Source of the DNA: Datnioides undecimradiatus
Lineage: Eukaryota; Chordata; Actinopteri; Lobotiformes; Datnioididae
DNA length: 64,000 nt
Direction of reading: 5' to 3'
NCBI GenBank assembly: GCA_008933995.1
Contig: WARS01000031.1
Span: 2,508,001-2,572,000, forward strand
Positions 1-25,800 of this stretch are shown here, in pieces (the first letter of the stretch is position 1; each line of letters starts with the position of its first letter). The translations under genes were made by a program, and so were the position numbers. Under the pieces are notes generated by a model. The model worked only from the letters and a program-made list of their open reading frames with translations. It ran no database searches and was not told the origin of the DNA.

Positions 1-3000
1 AGACAAGGGTTGTGTGTAATTACTGTGTAGCTCGAGGTAATTATGAATAAGTGGAATGTTTGATTGTGAAGCTCTAACTTGTTTCCTCATTACTCAGTTG
101 ATTGGCACTCATGAATCCTTGTTGCGTGTGTGTGTGTGTCGTTGCTTTTTGCTTGCTTAAATGTATGTTTTATGATTAATTAGCTGTTTGTCTGGAAGTA
201 CGTTCTTATATATGCTCATTCTTCTCTAAGTAGCTGGTTTAATTTTATTTACCTCTTGACTTTCTTGGGCTGTGTGCCATACCTTCTCAAGAAAGAGGTT
301 AACCTCAACCCCCCCTCAGAAAGGGGAGGTGTGAACTCGTATCCCAGGAACAATAGCTGCACAGTCTATTAGCATACTAATGGCCTGGTCTGTTATTGGG
401 CTTGGCTATATGGCCCTTTAGCTCTTAACTCTTAAGTTCAGCAGAGCAACACACTATGTGCTAACTAATTTCTTAACACAGTCTGGAGGATTATCTAGTG
501 CTATTAAACAATATTTACAGTTTACACTAATTACAAAATCCAGTTTTTATCTTATTAATTAAAGTTTATTAGGATGTATTGCTTCACATCAGCAAAGTTA
601 TTCTGTCTTAGCAGTTGCTAGCCGAATAGTTTCATCAGGGATGCAAAAGTGGATTTGCTTTGTGTCTACACGTGTGTGTGTGTGTGTTTTTGGTCAGGAC
701 TTGTGCGTCTACATACCTTGCCCAACTATATATTGAGTTCTTTCTGCATATCTGTGTTTTATTGTCTGACTTTGTTGTTTGGCCTTTCAAGTTCCGACCC
801 TGCTGGGTCAGCGTCTAGCCCCTCTGCAAAATTTTACACCTCTGACACGTCACAGCCCCCACGCCCCACTCAGCCCCACCCTGCTACCAACTCTCCATTC
901 CTCTATAGCATGATGATTAATTATGGCAGTGGGGTACAGTATCGTATACCAGAATATTCTGCAGCCTTGTCCTTTGGTCCAACTTGTTTTAAGGCACCAC
1001 TGGCAGATTCTTTACAGTTTACCTCCCCGAATTAGATTAGTTTACATCATGCTACACGTCTGATGAAATATCTCAGCTGCATTGTTTTGAGTGATGTTAA
1101 AATTGAATGTTGGAAATTGTCTTCTGATTAATACAAAATTTATTTGGTAAATCAACTCTAGCCAGGTTTGACTTTAAATGTATTCCACAGTACTGCCCAT
1201 TTCTGTAATGACAGCAAAGCCTTTGCGGTAATGCTGATGTTGTTTGTATGCATTGCTTTTAACGTAGCCTCTAATTAGCATGCACATGCAAGTTGTCTCC
1301 TTAGTGTTTACAATTACTACAAGGACCTGTAAGTGAGCTAAAGGAGGGACAGGAATATGTAGTAGCTGTATGACTGTGGACAGCACACGGCAGATCATTT
1401 AAGTTGAAGTTAATCAAAGGCCACAAAACTTCAGTGCTCATCCCTCCCTCTGCAGAATCGCCAAGCCTCCCTTGACCTCCTCCTGAGGAGCACTAGACAG
1501 CAGCATTCCTCCTTCCTGAGGTCATCCTCCTTCCGCTCCTCTCTCCCCTCTTCCTCCTCACCACAGCTATCCACAGCAGCAGCAGTCAGACTTCAGGGAT
1601 AGATGTTAGAATGATCTTATCAGATGAAGACTACACCCACACTAACAAGGATAATTCAGAAAATGCTGTTTAGATGTGAAAACAACCAGCACTTTCAGGC
1701 CATCTTTGTGAAGTACTCCCTCCTTACCAAACCACCAAAACAAATGGAAAACAACAAAATCTTCCCTTCCCACTCCTCTTTTAGTTGGCAAGCAACAAAA
1801 TTGTGAGAACAGCCATCGTCATAAGGAGTGAGACAAACGCAACCTGATGACTTTATTCTGTCGCTTCATGCTGTCTCTGTTCACTTAATCAAATCTGTTG
1901 CCGTCCATTAGTGAACTGATATGTCAACGGACAAGTTTCCACATTAAATTTAAGGATGTGCTGTTTTTAGATGATGAAACATTTTGTACGTTTGTGCTGT
2001 TGGTCAGACAAGCAAGTTGGTGTTTTTGGTTATTATAGAGTAATTTCTTACTTTTATTGTAAGTATTTGTCCAGAGATGTTATTGAAGAGTTGATCAGTG
2101 AAATAATCATTAACTTACGTCCACTTTGGAAGGCATGTTTTTTAAAAAGTTGTTTAGGGGTTTCAAAATAGCCACTTAGGATATACACACCCATGTAAAC
2201 GACCATATCCAAACAAGTGTATCTGGCTTCCACAAAGTCAGTGGCTTTGTTGCATGTCTGTCGATTTGAAGCTTGGCATATTATGTTTAAACTGAGTCAT
2301 TTTGTCCTGTGTTTGCAGCCTTCTAGGATATTAATTGTAATTGCAGCAATGCCTTTGCCATTGGGTCAGTAATATGACACAGTAATAATGGTCAGCTATC
2401 AGACCATGATTTTCACAGATCTTTCCCCCACATTTCTTCTCCCTGGCTGATTTCACACCAGCTCTAAACAATACTAATGGCCAGAAGGCATACACTTCCT
2501 GCATAACTGATTAAAGCAATATGTAACATACATGCCCGTTAGAGAGAACAGAGACAGCACCACCGTACACCTCTCTATGTTCATGCTATTTGTTTGAGAA
2601 TCTCTCTCTTGCTCAATACAAAGCATTGACAAAACATCCTGTTGGCCACTTCCTGCCTCTTCTCCCTTTACTTCCTGTTTATGCAATTTTTTTATTAGTC
2701 CCAAAGCAGAACATTGTTTCAGTCTAACATACTATAGTCAAATATAGCCGGTCAGGCTGGTTAGAGTGGTTCATCTTGTTCTGCAGTCTGTTGGCTAAAT
2801 GGACCCATACAGTCTCTTTGTTTTGGTGTTAGCTAACACTGCATTGTCTGCCTGCCATATCAAAATCTACCTCTATTATAACCAAACATTTATGTTTGAT
2901 GTGGTCCCCTCCCCTGTCTCAGCTACGCCATCTATTCATAGGTGGCTATCCCTAGCTGGCTTGCTTTCTTTTCTTTTTATTCTCCTTTTCTCTTATCTTG

Positions 3001-4791
3001 TTAGTCAAGTTTCAAGCAGTGAGGCGAGTAAGGTTTCAACCCTGTCTGTAAGCTGAGTGATATCGTTTTACCGAGACACATAAAAGCCCCACAAGCGTTC
3101 CCTAAATAGACATTCAACAGAAATACATACTGTGGGAGCAAGTGGAATATGTTGTGCAGTTGTTTGTACTTTTCTGTAATTCAATAATCCACATTTGTGT
3201 ATTTTCAATTGAAGTGATGGTAAATAATTGTAGGCATACACTGAACATGTTTAATCAAGCTCACTTTATCATTTTGTTTCTTTACATTCTCAGGGTGATT
3301 AACTGAACACAAACCTTAGGAAAACAAAATCATATCCCTGCCTTTTTAAACAATCTGTGTCTCATTGTCCCATAACATCCTGTGAAATTAGACATAAGCA
3401 CATTTGTGCATGCACTATGTACTGGGTTAATAATTTGCTGGTTTGCGAATGTAAGTTGTGTTTTTGAAAGAAGTGCCCTTCTGTATTTAGATTTCTGCTA
3501 CCTATAGTCTTTTCCATAGCAGAGATGAGCAGCCCAGTTTTGGCCACTGATGATGAATCTTGTATTAGATATTCTTGCCATGCATGTTGTTAAGTAGCAG
3601 TCCTCCGCATGTGTGCATCAGGGTAATAACTGCCTGCCTGGTTCCCCATCTTGTAAACTAAGCCTGGAAAAGCTAGCGTAGCACTTTCTCTGTTCTGCTG
3701 CTCTAAAAACATGTTTGGACTGCTTCTGTGGTTCCTGCTGTTAAAGTCCTAGCAGAAGGAATGTGTCTAAATGGCAAATGCTTTGGAGAACGTGAGAGTG
3801 TATCAAAGAGGGGTGGGGGGCACATTAGCTATAAGTGTTTACAGATGTTAGTGAAAGTTCATCAGCTCTGTACTTGTGACTGGAAAAATCTTTTCCTGGA
3901 AAGCCTTTAGCCACCGGAAGCATGAGCTGCCATACTTTTTTTTTCTTTTTTGCCTTATTTACTTGTGTGTTTGTGGCCTTGAGCACCCAGTCTTGGAATG
4001 AAAAAAGTCCCAAAGAAATCAGGCTCAGACACATCTACTGCTCTGCTGGTGTCTCTGTACATTCACGTTTCAATTTGCTGTTTCAAAGTCTATTTTGTAC
4101 AGTACAGGGATGCCTTTACTGTTGCTAGCTTTTCCTTTCTGTGGGCTGTGAGAGCCCCCCCGATGAAGTAGTACAGTCATGTGTAGCTATACCCTCCGAA
4201 AGGGTCATCAGATGGTATGTTGCCTCTGAAAATAATTGCTGGGTGTGTCTTTGTGGAGCAGCTGCTTTTGTCCAGTAGCACCGTGTCTCCAGTAAGCCTG
4301 GCAGTCAGGCAGGCATGTGGTGACCTTGGCAAGGCCACGTTGGATTGAAATGTAAACCAACTATTTCGTAATAACTGTGGTTCTGCCAAGTCACACCCTC
4401 TTTCCTCTCTTCTCAACTCGGGCTGATTGGCCTGGAGAAGGACAGACATAAACACTCTGCCTGTTGGCCCCTCCCTTCCTTGGGGGCAGCTGGGAATAAT
4501 ACAAAAGTCACCCCCAGTTACCACCAAACCTTTAACACATTTTATGTTGTGAACCAGTATGTTTTTGTTTGTTTTTTTTGTTTGTTTTTTTTTACGGTAC
4601 TTCATTGAGATGATAGACATAGAAACTAGCTGTTTTTGTTGGGTATTTTTCAGTGGAAATTACAAACAAGGGGTGAAAGATTGTCTCTCAATGACAGCTT
4701 TTGTTCTGAAATCATTGTGTGTATCATATATGTATATCTCTACACTGTGATAAGATTAACTTTGCTTCTCTCCCCTTGCTTTTCTTTACAG
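1..4791 (+). other. Upstream intron of ankrd11 (no exon recognised)
   Basis: This stretch precedes the first recognised ankrd11 exon, which begins after a pyrimidine-rich acceptor at 4761-4791. It is AT-rich with short TG runs near 127 and 670. I found no segment resembling the N-terminal coding exon expected from vertebrate ANKRD11, so the start codon is probably further upstream. A serine-rich open segment at about 1456-1603 and a few open frames of 60-147 codons have no recognisable similarity and are treated as chance. Confidence 0.7.
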
Positions 4792-16907
<12,116 letters not shown>

Positions 16908-18245
16908 CACACCAGTGCTCACAGATAAGAGAGAGCAAACTTTGTCTGAATCACTTCTTCTCAAAGAGACTTCGTTGAACAGAACGAATGGAAAGGGCTA
17001 GCAAGTTTAAAAGAGGACTTTAGATGGGAAAAAATTATATTCTATAGAAAAAGAGTAAAGATGAAAAACTTGCTCTCGATTCCCTTCCGTGAAGAAGGAA
17101 ACATGTTTTTACTGGGGAAAAAGAAAACACACAACTTGCACTTTCATCCTCAAAGTTTTTACACTTTTGTTTGATCAGAGCGTGAGAAGCAGAAACAGTT
17201 TTTGCTTTGAGGCTCTGACATCGGGACAAACTCCTCAGTGATCAGTTATGGTGAGACGGGGACAGAGATATATTTTCTGAGTTCGTTTTTGGTCCCTGCT
17301 TCATTAGACCCACCACCACCACCACTGGGAGGAGGTATCAGAGAAGAGCTCCCCCACCAGCGTGGTGCCTGTCCTGAGGGAGGACTGAGAAGCCTCCCCT
17401 GTTGGCCCAGGGCTCCTGGTAGGCCAGGAGAACTAGACCGAGTCCAGTGCGGACCCAGAGGAAGTCAACGGAGCTGTGGTGCATCATGTGGATCTTCAGT
17501 GTGTATCTACAGAAAGACAGCTGGGATGGACAGGCGGGGGAGTCGGAAGCCAGCTGCTGATGGTTTGGGGGCTATAAGACCATAAACCCAGAGGAACGCC
17601 CTCTCTCTGTTCACACTGTGCCAGGCCTAGCTAAACAGTAGTGCAACAGAGTCTGCAGCAGGTTGGAGTTCAGCAGAGCATTAGCGATGTGTGTGCACGT
17701 CAGAGCCTAGTGTCTGAGAGGAAGAGACTGACCCTGCAGCCTCTCGGGCCTGGCAAAACAGGAGAGGACAGGCATGGATCTCTGAGGACAGACCGGAGTG
17801 TTCCTCAGCGTCACCCTGCTTGCTCCAACACAAACACATCAGACCGCCATGGACTGCAAAAACACCACAGGACAACCAGAAGAAACAAACATAACGAATG
17901 TTGAGATTCAAAGAGACTATTGAGAAATTGTTGTCTGGCAGGAGGAGAGAAATATTGTTTTTGTCTATTTCTTTACTTGGGCATTTCATTGTTTCTGAGG
18001 AAGTGACTTGAAACACTACAGAGCCAATATTAGTTTAATGGAAAAAAACAAAAAGAAAAATGAAAAAAAGTTGTATTCCGTAAATTATGTACAGTTTTTA
18101 TATTCGTTAACCAATGTATTCTTGCTGCCTTCTAGATAATTTATTTTGCCACACATTACTGCACAGTTGTAAATAACCTATGTACTGTAATATCACTCAG
18201 TTAAGTGTAAAGAAAAAACAAAAGAAATAAAAAGTATCTTTTTAT
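16908..18245 (+). other. ankrd11: ankrd11 3' UTR, proximal poly(A) signal
   Basis: Non-coding sequence directly after the ankrd11 stop codon (TGA 16905-16907). An AATAAA at 18226-18231, in an A-rich context and followed by T-rich sequence, is a good cleavage signal about 1.3 kb after the stop. The preceding AT-rich block (about 18070-18230) looks like the distal part of a vertebrate 3' UTR. Open frames in this segment show no family similarity. Confidence 0.65.
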
Positions 18246-19004
18246 GTACAGTTCACTTTTGGGCAGCACTTTCCCCCCCTCATATCCATGGGCCAAAATG
18301 TGTACACGAATCTGTCAGTATTTGAAAGACTCCAGTGCACAGTTGTATGATCCCATCTTTAGATTCAGTCCAGGTTTAAATGAGGCAACTTGCCCGGACG
18401 TGGATCACCACAACTCACAAATAGCTGGCAGAGAACACTTGTGGATTAAACCGGCCTCACACAGGCCAACCACCATATAGTCCCTCAGATGTAGCAGAAT
18501 AGTTGTTGAGGATTTATTTAAAGAATAGACAGAGGATTATTATTCATTGCTTTACTACACAATTATATCTGAAAAAATTCGAACCAAGAAAATGCCTTTT
18601 TCAGTGAAAAAAAATGTACTCATTGTTGGGCAAAGTCACATAGATATATATGGGTGGGATGAAAGTTAGAGAGATGTCATTCACAAGCAAAATCACCATG
18701 TTAATGTGGAATGGTTTCAAATTGATTTTCTGTGTTTTTAATTTACAACAATTGGACTGAAATCCTTTCTAATCGTCACAAAACGTCACTGTTTTCAAAC
18801 CAACAGGACACGGGTCTTTTTTAGCACCGGCTCCTCTCACCGCGGCTTGTGCGCTCTTCACAGTAAATGGACTGAAGAGTTTGAACAGCCACTGAAAAGT
18901 TTTCATTCCAAACTGACTTTTAACATTGTTCTGTCAGTCTGTCTGCCCCTTTTGTTGAATGTTGGAGAGCAGCTTATTTTCTAGGTGTTGCTCCAACTTT
19001 TAGT

Positions 19005-19018
19005 CACTGGGTGGCGCC
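19005..19018 (+). promoter_or_regulatory. CTCF-like motif (weak)
   Basis: CACTGGGTGGCGCC resembles the CTCF core with the GGTGGCGC half intact and mismatches in the first half. It lies between ankrd11 and slc22a31. Motif match only. Confidence 0.2.
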
Positions 19019-22000
19019 AGTGTGTCGCAAAACTCAACAACTGTATCTGGCTTTGCATGAGACCTGTGGCCTTTCACTTGAATGGGTGTTTTTTTAAATA
19101 TAGTGAATTTTATTACAGCCTATAGGGAGATCAGTTCCCACATATGATTCCAGTACAACACCTAGAACAGTTTGGTAGCCAATTCAAAATCAAAATAGGC
19201 TTATAAGTCACATCAGCCTTTTTATCAATGTTTAATCTACAAGAGGCTTGGCTAGTGTTGTCAGGGATTTTAAATGTTAGGTTTCTTCCTCATAGATACT
19301 CACTTGTGTGGTGGCATTTGCTATAATCATATTCTTGTGTCAGGCCCAAGAAGACAGTTACGAGACTTAAATCTACTCAGAATGAACCAAAAAGTGGACA
19401 GACATTAACACAAAACAGCAGAGGGGAAAGAAATAGCTTAATGCTGAATAGATTTTTGTTTTTTTTTAATAGTCCTCAATCAAAAATCCCATTGAAATGT
19501 TGATTTGTGATGGCTTGTATTAATTCTTTATTTTTAATGGGTTTTGAAGAGCTTTCCCAACCTACCACATAGGCTGCCTGTCTGTGTGTGAGAGCTGCTC
19601 ATGTATCCCGATGGCAATATTATCTGAACCTTTTTAAGTTATTTACACACTGTCAGTCAGTCAGCATAGCTGTGTATGGTATGTCTAGTCAAGTGCAATG
19701 GTTGTTGCTATTACACTGTGCAGACAAGGTGGCTAGATGTATAGTCCTGGATATTTTTGAGAGATAAAGTACACACATCCTGGTTGGTATACATATACAT
19801 AACATATTTGGATACAAATAGCCAGAAATTTGTTTTTTTAAACCCCTCTTTGTCATGTTTTTGTTTTTATTTTGGTTGTTGGTTTCTTACACACGTTTTG
19901 GGAAAGATGGTTAAAGGTGTCTTTTGTTCACAGAATCCTTGTGTGTTTTTTAGCTCAGTGTATGTAGTTTTGAATGTTGTTGTGTTTATCTTGGGGGTTT
20001 TTGTTCCTGTATAAAGCATAAACAACACCAGTGGCATGTCAATCACGTTGCTTATCGAGCAGAATGTATACCGTTACTATGCCCTGACCGACCACACCCT
20101 CTCACTATTGTTTACAAGACATCAAGTGTGTTTCCGTTTCATGTGTCACCTTTTTTAACGGTTTAAGCCCTGCCTTTGTTTTTACTTCTGTAATCAGTCA
20201 TTTATTTGAACCACAAAGGCTTGAAATGGTGATGGTTGATGCAACTGACAGGCAATTTCTTCTCCCCCTGGTCTGCGGTACACCACTGCACACAGCAATA
20301 GACTAAACACATCCATCTGCGTCAATTCTCCAGTGTGAATATTCATGTTCTGGATCAATTGAATATGGACTAAAACACACATCGGTCCTCAGATGCACAG
20401 TAGAGCACTTGGCCGTGGTGATACAGATGCTAGCCTGACACCACCTCAGTCAGCAACATATTACCTCTACTCTCCTCACATTCACTCATAATGTTTATTT
20501 TAGATTTGTTATTTGTTGTTTTTTCTTACTGGACATAAATATACATAATTGCTATTTTTTCATTCTATAGAATCACGATTTCAAGCCTTTTTTTCTAGTT
20601 TTTGTTTGTTTTTTGTTTTGTTTTTTTTATTAAAACCCAGACTGTAGCTATTTCTTTGTTCCTTTTTTAGAGTGGAAAATGACTAATAAAAGCATGGAGA
20701 ACTACTCTTTAAATGGTGAGAAATAACCTATTTATTATCTTTTTGTTTTTTTCTGACACCTGTGGTATGTTTTGAGTTGAAGTTGGTCTCCGCTGTGTAA
20801 ATTTTCCTCCTTGTAATGCGTGAAAGAGACATACTGTACATAGCTCTGTAAATAAAACCTCCCAGGACGTTTTGCACCCTCCTCTTTGTACTAGTCTGAA
20901 AAATTGCGTAGAATGTGGGGTTCTAACAGCAACGAGCTGCGTGCGCTTGCTGCAGGTGATTATGATGTAACAATGTAACATTTTTTTATTTGTACAATGT
21001 AGTTTATTTGTGTACATATTGTTGGAGCAGCTAAGAGGGGGGGATATATGAGGGGGTTGTTGATGCTATTGTCAGTGCTGTAACAGAAATCCAGTACTTT
21101 CACCTCTAGCTGTTGTTGATTTCCTGCAAAAAAGAAGAAAAAGACATAAAAAAAAATAAAAATGCGAGAAACTGAAAATGAGGATGGATGGGAAAAAAGA
21201 ACTGAAAGTAAAAATTCTAAATTGTTATTTTCTACAGTTGCATGTACAGAGAGCGCGAGAACTGCTGTTGTTCCTCAGAGATTATGTTCGTTAATAAAAT
21301 TTTGAAATATTACCAGCCGTCATCTAGTTCTTGATTAAGTGTTTGCAATGTCTTTGTGTCATGATATTAAACCTGTGTACCTGCATCATAAAATAGCCAC
21401 TGAACACTTCTTAGACACCTAAAGTCGATCCATACTTCACATGTGACGTATACCACCGCGCTTAAGTAAAAAATATATATATATAAAAATAACATTTATC
21501 AGTGTAAAGACAAACCACATTGTTACAGTGGCCTTTGTTTATAAGAAACAAGTTTCTATTGACTGCAGGATGAGGCAGCCTTGCTTGGTGCCAGAAATCT
21601 TAAGCGTGAGGAAAAATGCCTGACATAGCTGCCAGATTTAGCACAAGATGCCATCGAATATCCTGGAACAGTTTAGTCAGTCAAGCTGAATATCTCAGAT
21701 TTCTGTTCACATCATATTTATGTCTTAAGCCAGTCATGTCAAAAGGAATAGTCCAGATTTATACACAATAGTAAATAGTTGGTTTATTGCTCAGTTCTTT
21801 TCATTTATCTTTGCCATTTCTGTGACTTGGTTGCCCCAAGATTCTGACACCTAACAGATTACATGATTTTGCTTAACATATTTACAGCTTCAGTGCAATT
21901 AACATTATAAACTGCACCGTCAAAAAGTAGAAGAACCTGTATGTGTTATGAGTGCTGTCATTTCCCGCCGCCCTTCCCCGTAGCCTGTTTCTTTCAGTGC

Positions 22001-22659
22001 TGGAAATGTGAGTGTTGACTTTTAGTGTAATACGAGTTTTAATGCTTCCCGTCAAAGCCAGATGAAACTGAAACCACTACAGGCAGTGTGAAGTACCACT
22101 TCAAATCCAAGTTAATACATGCTTTACATCAAAATGAACACCCTTAAGGACCACAATGAGACAACAAATAGAGTCAGACAAAGGTACCAAAATGAAATCA
22201 GTTTAATAAGAATAACTGACCAAAACCTTTCACACTTTCCTTTAACATCATAAACTATATTAGAAAATTATTATTCCTAACATCAGAAATATAATTTCTG
22301 TCATTAATGTAAATGTCTTTGATATGCAAAAATAGGATTTTAGTCATATAACAAATTTTGTTAATAAACTAGAAAACTATATAAGGATGCAGTCAACTGA
22401 TTTGAGACATTAGCCTCAGTTTCGTCACGGGAGGACCACTCGGCCTGGCTAAAGTTAAAGGTTGATCATTTCTGATTTCAAAAGTTCACATTTTTGTAAA
22501 TGAAAAGTGAATCTGTGAGTCTCAGAGATGTTCTGAAGCCATATCATTTTACTATTTAACCACGAGCTGTCAGGATGTGAGCTCCGTCTCTTCAGTCATC
22601 TGTTGAGTCACATGGAAGCAAAGCTCAGCATGTATGGTGATAAGTGACAGATATCTGGT

Positions 22660-22848
22660 AACTTCAGCTGTGTCTGACCCGGCAGTCTGCTCGCTGTGTT
22701 GTGTCGGGTGAGCCGGGCGACGACCCGGAGATGAGTCAGTGAAGCAGGTGTCTCATAGGTCGATCCCCGAGCCCCTCCTCCTGCACGCGCACTTGATTTT
22801 ACCTGCTGCTGCCTCGCGCGGCTGTCGAGTGTGCGCACTCACTGGGCC
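22660..22848 (+). promoter_or_regulatory. slc22a31: Putative slc22a31 promoter / 5' UTR
   Basis: This interval is noticeably richer in G, C and CpG than its surroundings and ends at the start codon. No TATA box is apparent. The start ATG at 22849 has a favourable context (GGGCCATGG). An upstream GTG in frame is not needed. Confidence 0.4.
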
Positions 22849-25800
22849 ATGGCCACACAGCCGTCCGTCACCACAAACGCCGCTCTTCAAATGGATTATG
22901 AGACGAAGATATTCCCTTACACCGGTGGCTATGGACGCTACAACCGAATCGTGGTCGTATTTAGCTGGTTCCCCAACTTTGCGGTTATGTTGAACCTGTT
23001 TACCGACGTTTTTTACACCCTAATCCCGGACTCGTACCACTGCAAACCCGACCCCCAACTTCTGCCTTCCACCTTCCTCCTCAGCAACTTCACCCGACAG
23101 AGATACCTCAACCTCACCATCCCCTGGGTGAACGGCACCGGCTTTAGCCACTGTGAGTTGTTTAAGTACACGTCCAACAGCTCCGACTTCTCCGAATATG
23201 TGCCCAGAGAGAGGGTGTCCTGCACCAAAGGGTGGGAGTACGCGCATGTCGCGGGGCTTCAGAGCAACTTTGTCACTGAGGTAAGAGTCTGTTGAGTCTG
23301 TCATGTATGCATGGGTGTTTGGTTTATGTTACAGGAGTTAGAAGCAGGGAGGAAGTGGAGGACGAACTCATCTGAAGGAAGTTAATTCTCAGTTTGAGAC
23401 TGGAATAAGACCGCGGATCCTGTTCGACTGTCTGCTGTTTGTTTAAACTATCACATACAGCATGCCTAAGACTAGACAAACAGCTTCCTTGATCCCATGA
23501 CTTTGACAACTATTTAATTTTTTTTTTTTTGTTGCCGCTGTTCTTGCTCCAAGATGGTGGTGCTGAATTGGATTGGTTCCATTTTCCGCTCAGTAGCTGC
23601 AGTTTATCTCTGCTGGAAACTTGTGTGTGGTCATAAGGACAGTTGTTCACAGCATTCAGTCAATATTTGCTCAGGTTGAACAGTTAAAAGTTGTTCACAG
23701 TCTTTTTTTCACTCTCACTTATCTGCTGTCTGCCAGTGTGTTTCCCAGGACCAAAAACCAGCACAACCTAGCATTCAAGGAAAGACAGCTTCTTAAATCG
23801 TAAAAGTATATATACATAGCCCCATGTCTTTGCATGGAGCTTATAAACTGAAGTGTGGACTTATGTGAAAATAGGATTTAAAGGAAGTGTACTGTGGTTT
23901 GCATTCAAGATCTCCTCTGACTCCTGGTTTCTGAAAGATTCCCAAGTAGAGCATGATTGTCTCATACAATAACCCGTGCCTGAACACAGACATGGGGTTT
24001 CTTGTTGTGCAACTACATGTGTAAGTAAACAGCAGGGAGGTGTTTATCCTCTCCTCAGTCTGTTTCAGTGGACTTCAGCTATTCAAGGATCTGTCCCAGT
24101 CTGCAAATATTGATAAAGAGTTCTAACAAAAATATTTCTCAGTGTGTCCCAGTACAAAGACCTCACACGTGGATGTTACATCTGTGTCAGTATTGTGTTG
24201 CATAACACAAAATAACATTAGTATTTGGTGCAGTCTCGTTGGCTGACCAGCAGGATAAAGAAGTCATTATGGGTAATTATCCCTCAGCTCCTACTCAGTG
24301 CTTCGAAGAAGTAGATACCGGTCATGAAGAGACCCCCGTTCTAAACTGTGACGCTGGGAAATCTGAGGCCTCCATGTTCCTTCCTGAGACCCTGAGCACC
24401 TCCTTCACCATTTCCAGTTTCCTGTCCCCATGACGACATTCACTGACAAACTAGGGAAAACTTTATTAATGGAAAAAATGGACAAAGCACAATCACCTTG
24501 AACCACAAAGGTCTGGAATAATAACAGAAACAGCTGATAGTACAATAGTCCTGCAGTGGATTAGCTAAAGATCCTAATATTGTTCTGCTTGTTTAGGTTT
24601 TTTATTCTTGAGACAGGGGGGTAAATTTACCTGATGGTGTCTGATCTCTGCAGCCATTGTTTATAGTGCTGATTTTGCCTTTACACATGTAATCAGGACA
24701 ACTACCCTGAGCCTCCAGACGTCCAAAGAGCCCTCAAGGTTTCATGGTTTTTGGTTATTTGATAAAATATAAGTCTTTCTAGTAATATGCAACCATTAAG
24801 CACGTATGCCATATTGCCATGACAAGAACCAAAAATGGGTCACACTTTGAAATCTAGGTCTATATTTCAGCTTCTTTTGTACATATTCCGAATGAGTTTA
24901 TTCAAATAACCACGCACCACCATGAAATACTCCAACTCGTGTGAAGGTGATGAGGGAGCAGCAGAGGATTAGTATGAATCCAAAGAAGTTCTTTGGCCGT
25001 AATGAGGTACCACTGTTTCATATTAGCTCCGGGTGCTTCTCTCTCTGGCAAAGTTTTCCACCTCAAAAAATGGTAATCATGAGATATTTATGGTTAATCA
25101 GCGTCCTTTGTAATGCAAAAGCTTAAAGGTGTAGCATTTTTGTGTTTGTGTTTTACTGGGCAGTGGTTGCTCCCTGAGTCTCTGGTCTTGCACTGTGAAA
25201 TTATTGTGTAAATGTAACATGAAGAAGGTCTCAAAACTGATTATGACCTGCCAATTAAAAGCAAAATGTATCAACAGTCAAAAATCAGAATAACTTTAAC
25301 TCCACACGTGTTATCCTTGGTTCAAAGAACATATACTAAAAATGATCAAACTCTCAAGTGAAATTTCTAATTATCTCAGCTGTGCAGTTACATAAATGCA
25401 AATATTCATAATTCAACAAACTTGAGCCAATAAGTTGACTATCCTGTTGAAAGACTGTCAAAAAAGCATTTTATGTTTTATTTTCTCATGTTTGATGAGT
25501 TATATTTAATCTATGATTTATATTTTAATTTTATTGTTTTAATAATAAACTTTGTGTCCATGCGTGTCTGTAAAATGCTGACTGTCATGAAGTACGTCAG
25601 CTACACAGAGTGGACATAGTTGAACAGACAGAGGGAAAAGGGAGAGAGGGGAGTGGGAAAGGAATTTTCTTACAAGAAGAGACTGGTACTAACCAGGCGT
25701 GGAGCTGCTGGCATGCCCTACTTTGAGCTCTACTTTGTTCCAGTGTAATAACACTCAGCAGACATCTTAACTCAATTAGAAAAGACATGATCTACATTCC

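Larger units (their letters stand above)
18246..22848 (+). other. Extended ankrd11 3' UTR or intergenic, with more poly(A) signals
   Basis: No coding gene was recognised. AATAAA motifs occur at 20685-20690, 20851-20856 and 21293-21298, each near T-rich sequence, so a long 3' UTR isoform reaching about 21.3 kb is possible. A short AT run lies near 21470-21485. The last 150-200 bases before 22849 are GC-richer and probably hold the slc22a31 promoter and 5' UTR. Confidence 0.5.

Noticed and set aside
649-1035. 128-codon plus-strand open frame and a Ser-rich open segment at about 1456-1603
   Set aside because: Do not match any ANKRD11 N-terminal exon; composition is low-complexity and no donor site follows in a useful phase.
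4177-4620. 147-codon minus-strand open frame
   Set aside because: No recognisable similarity or domain, starts in a poly-T/AAC-rich tract, and lies inside an ankrd11 intron.
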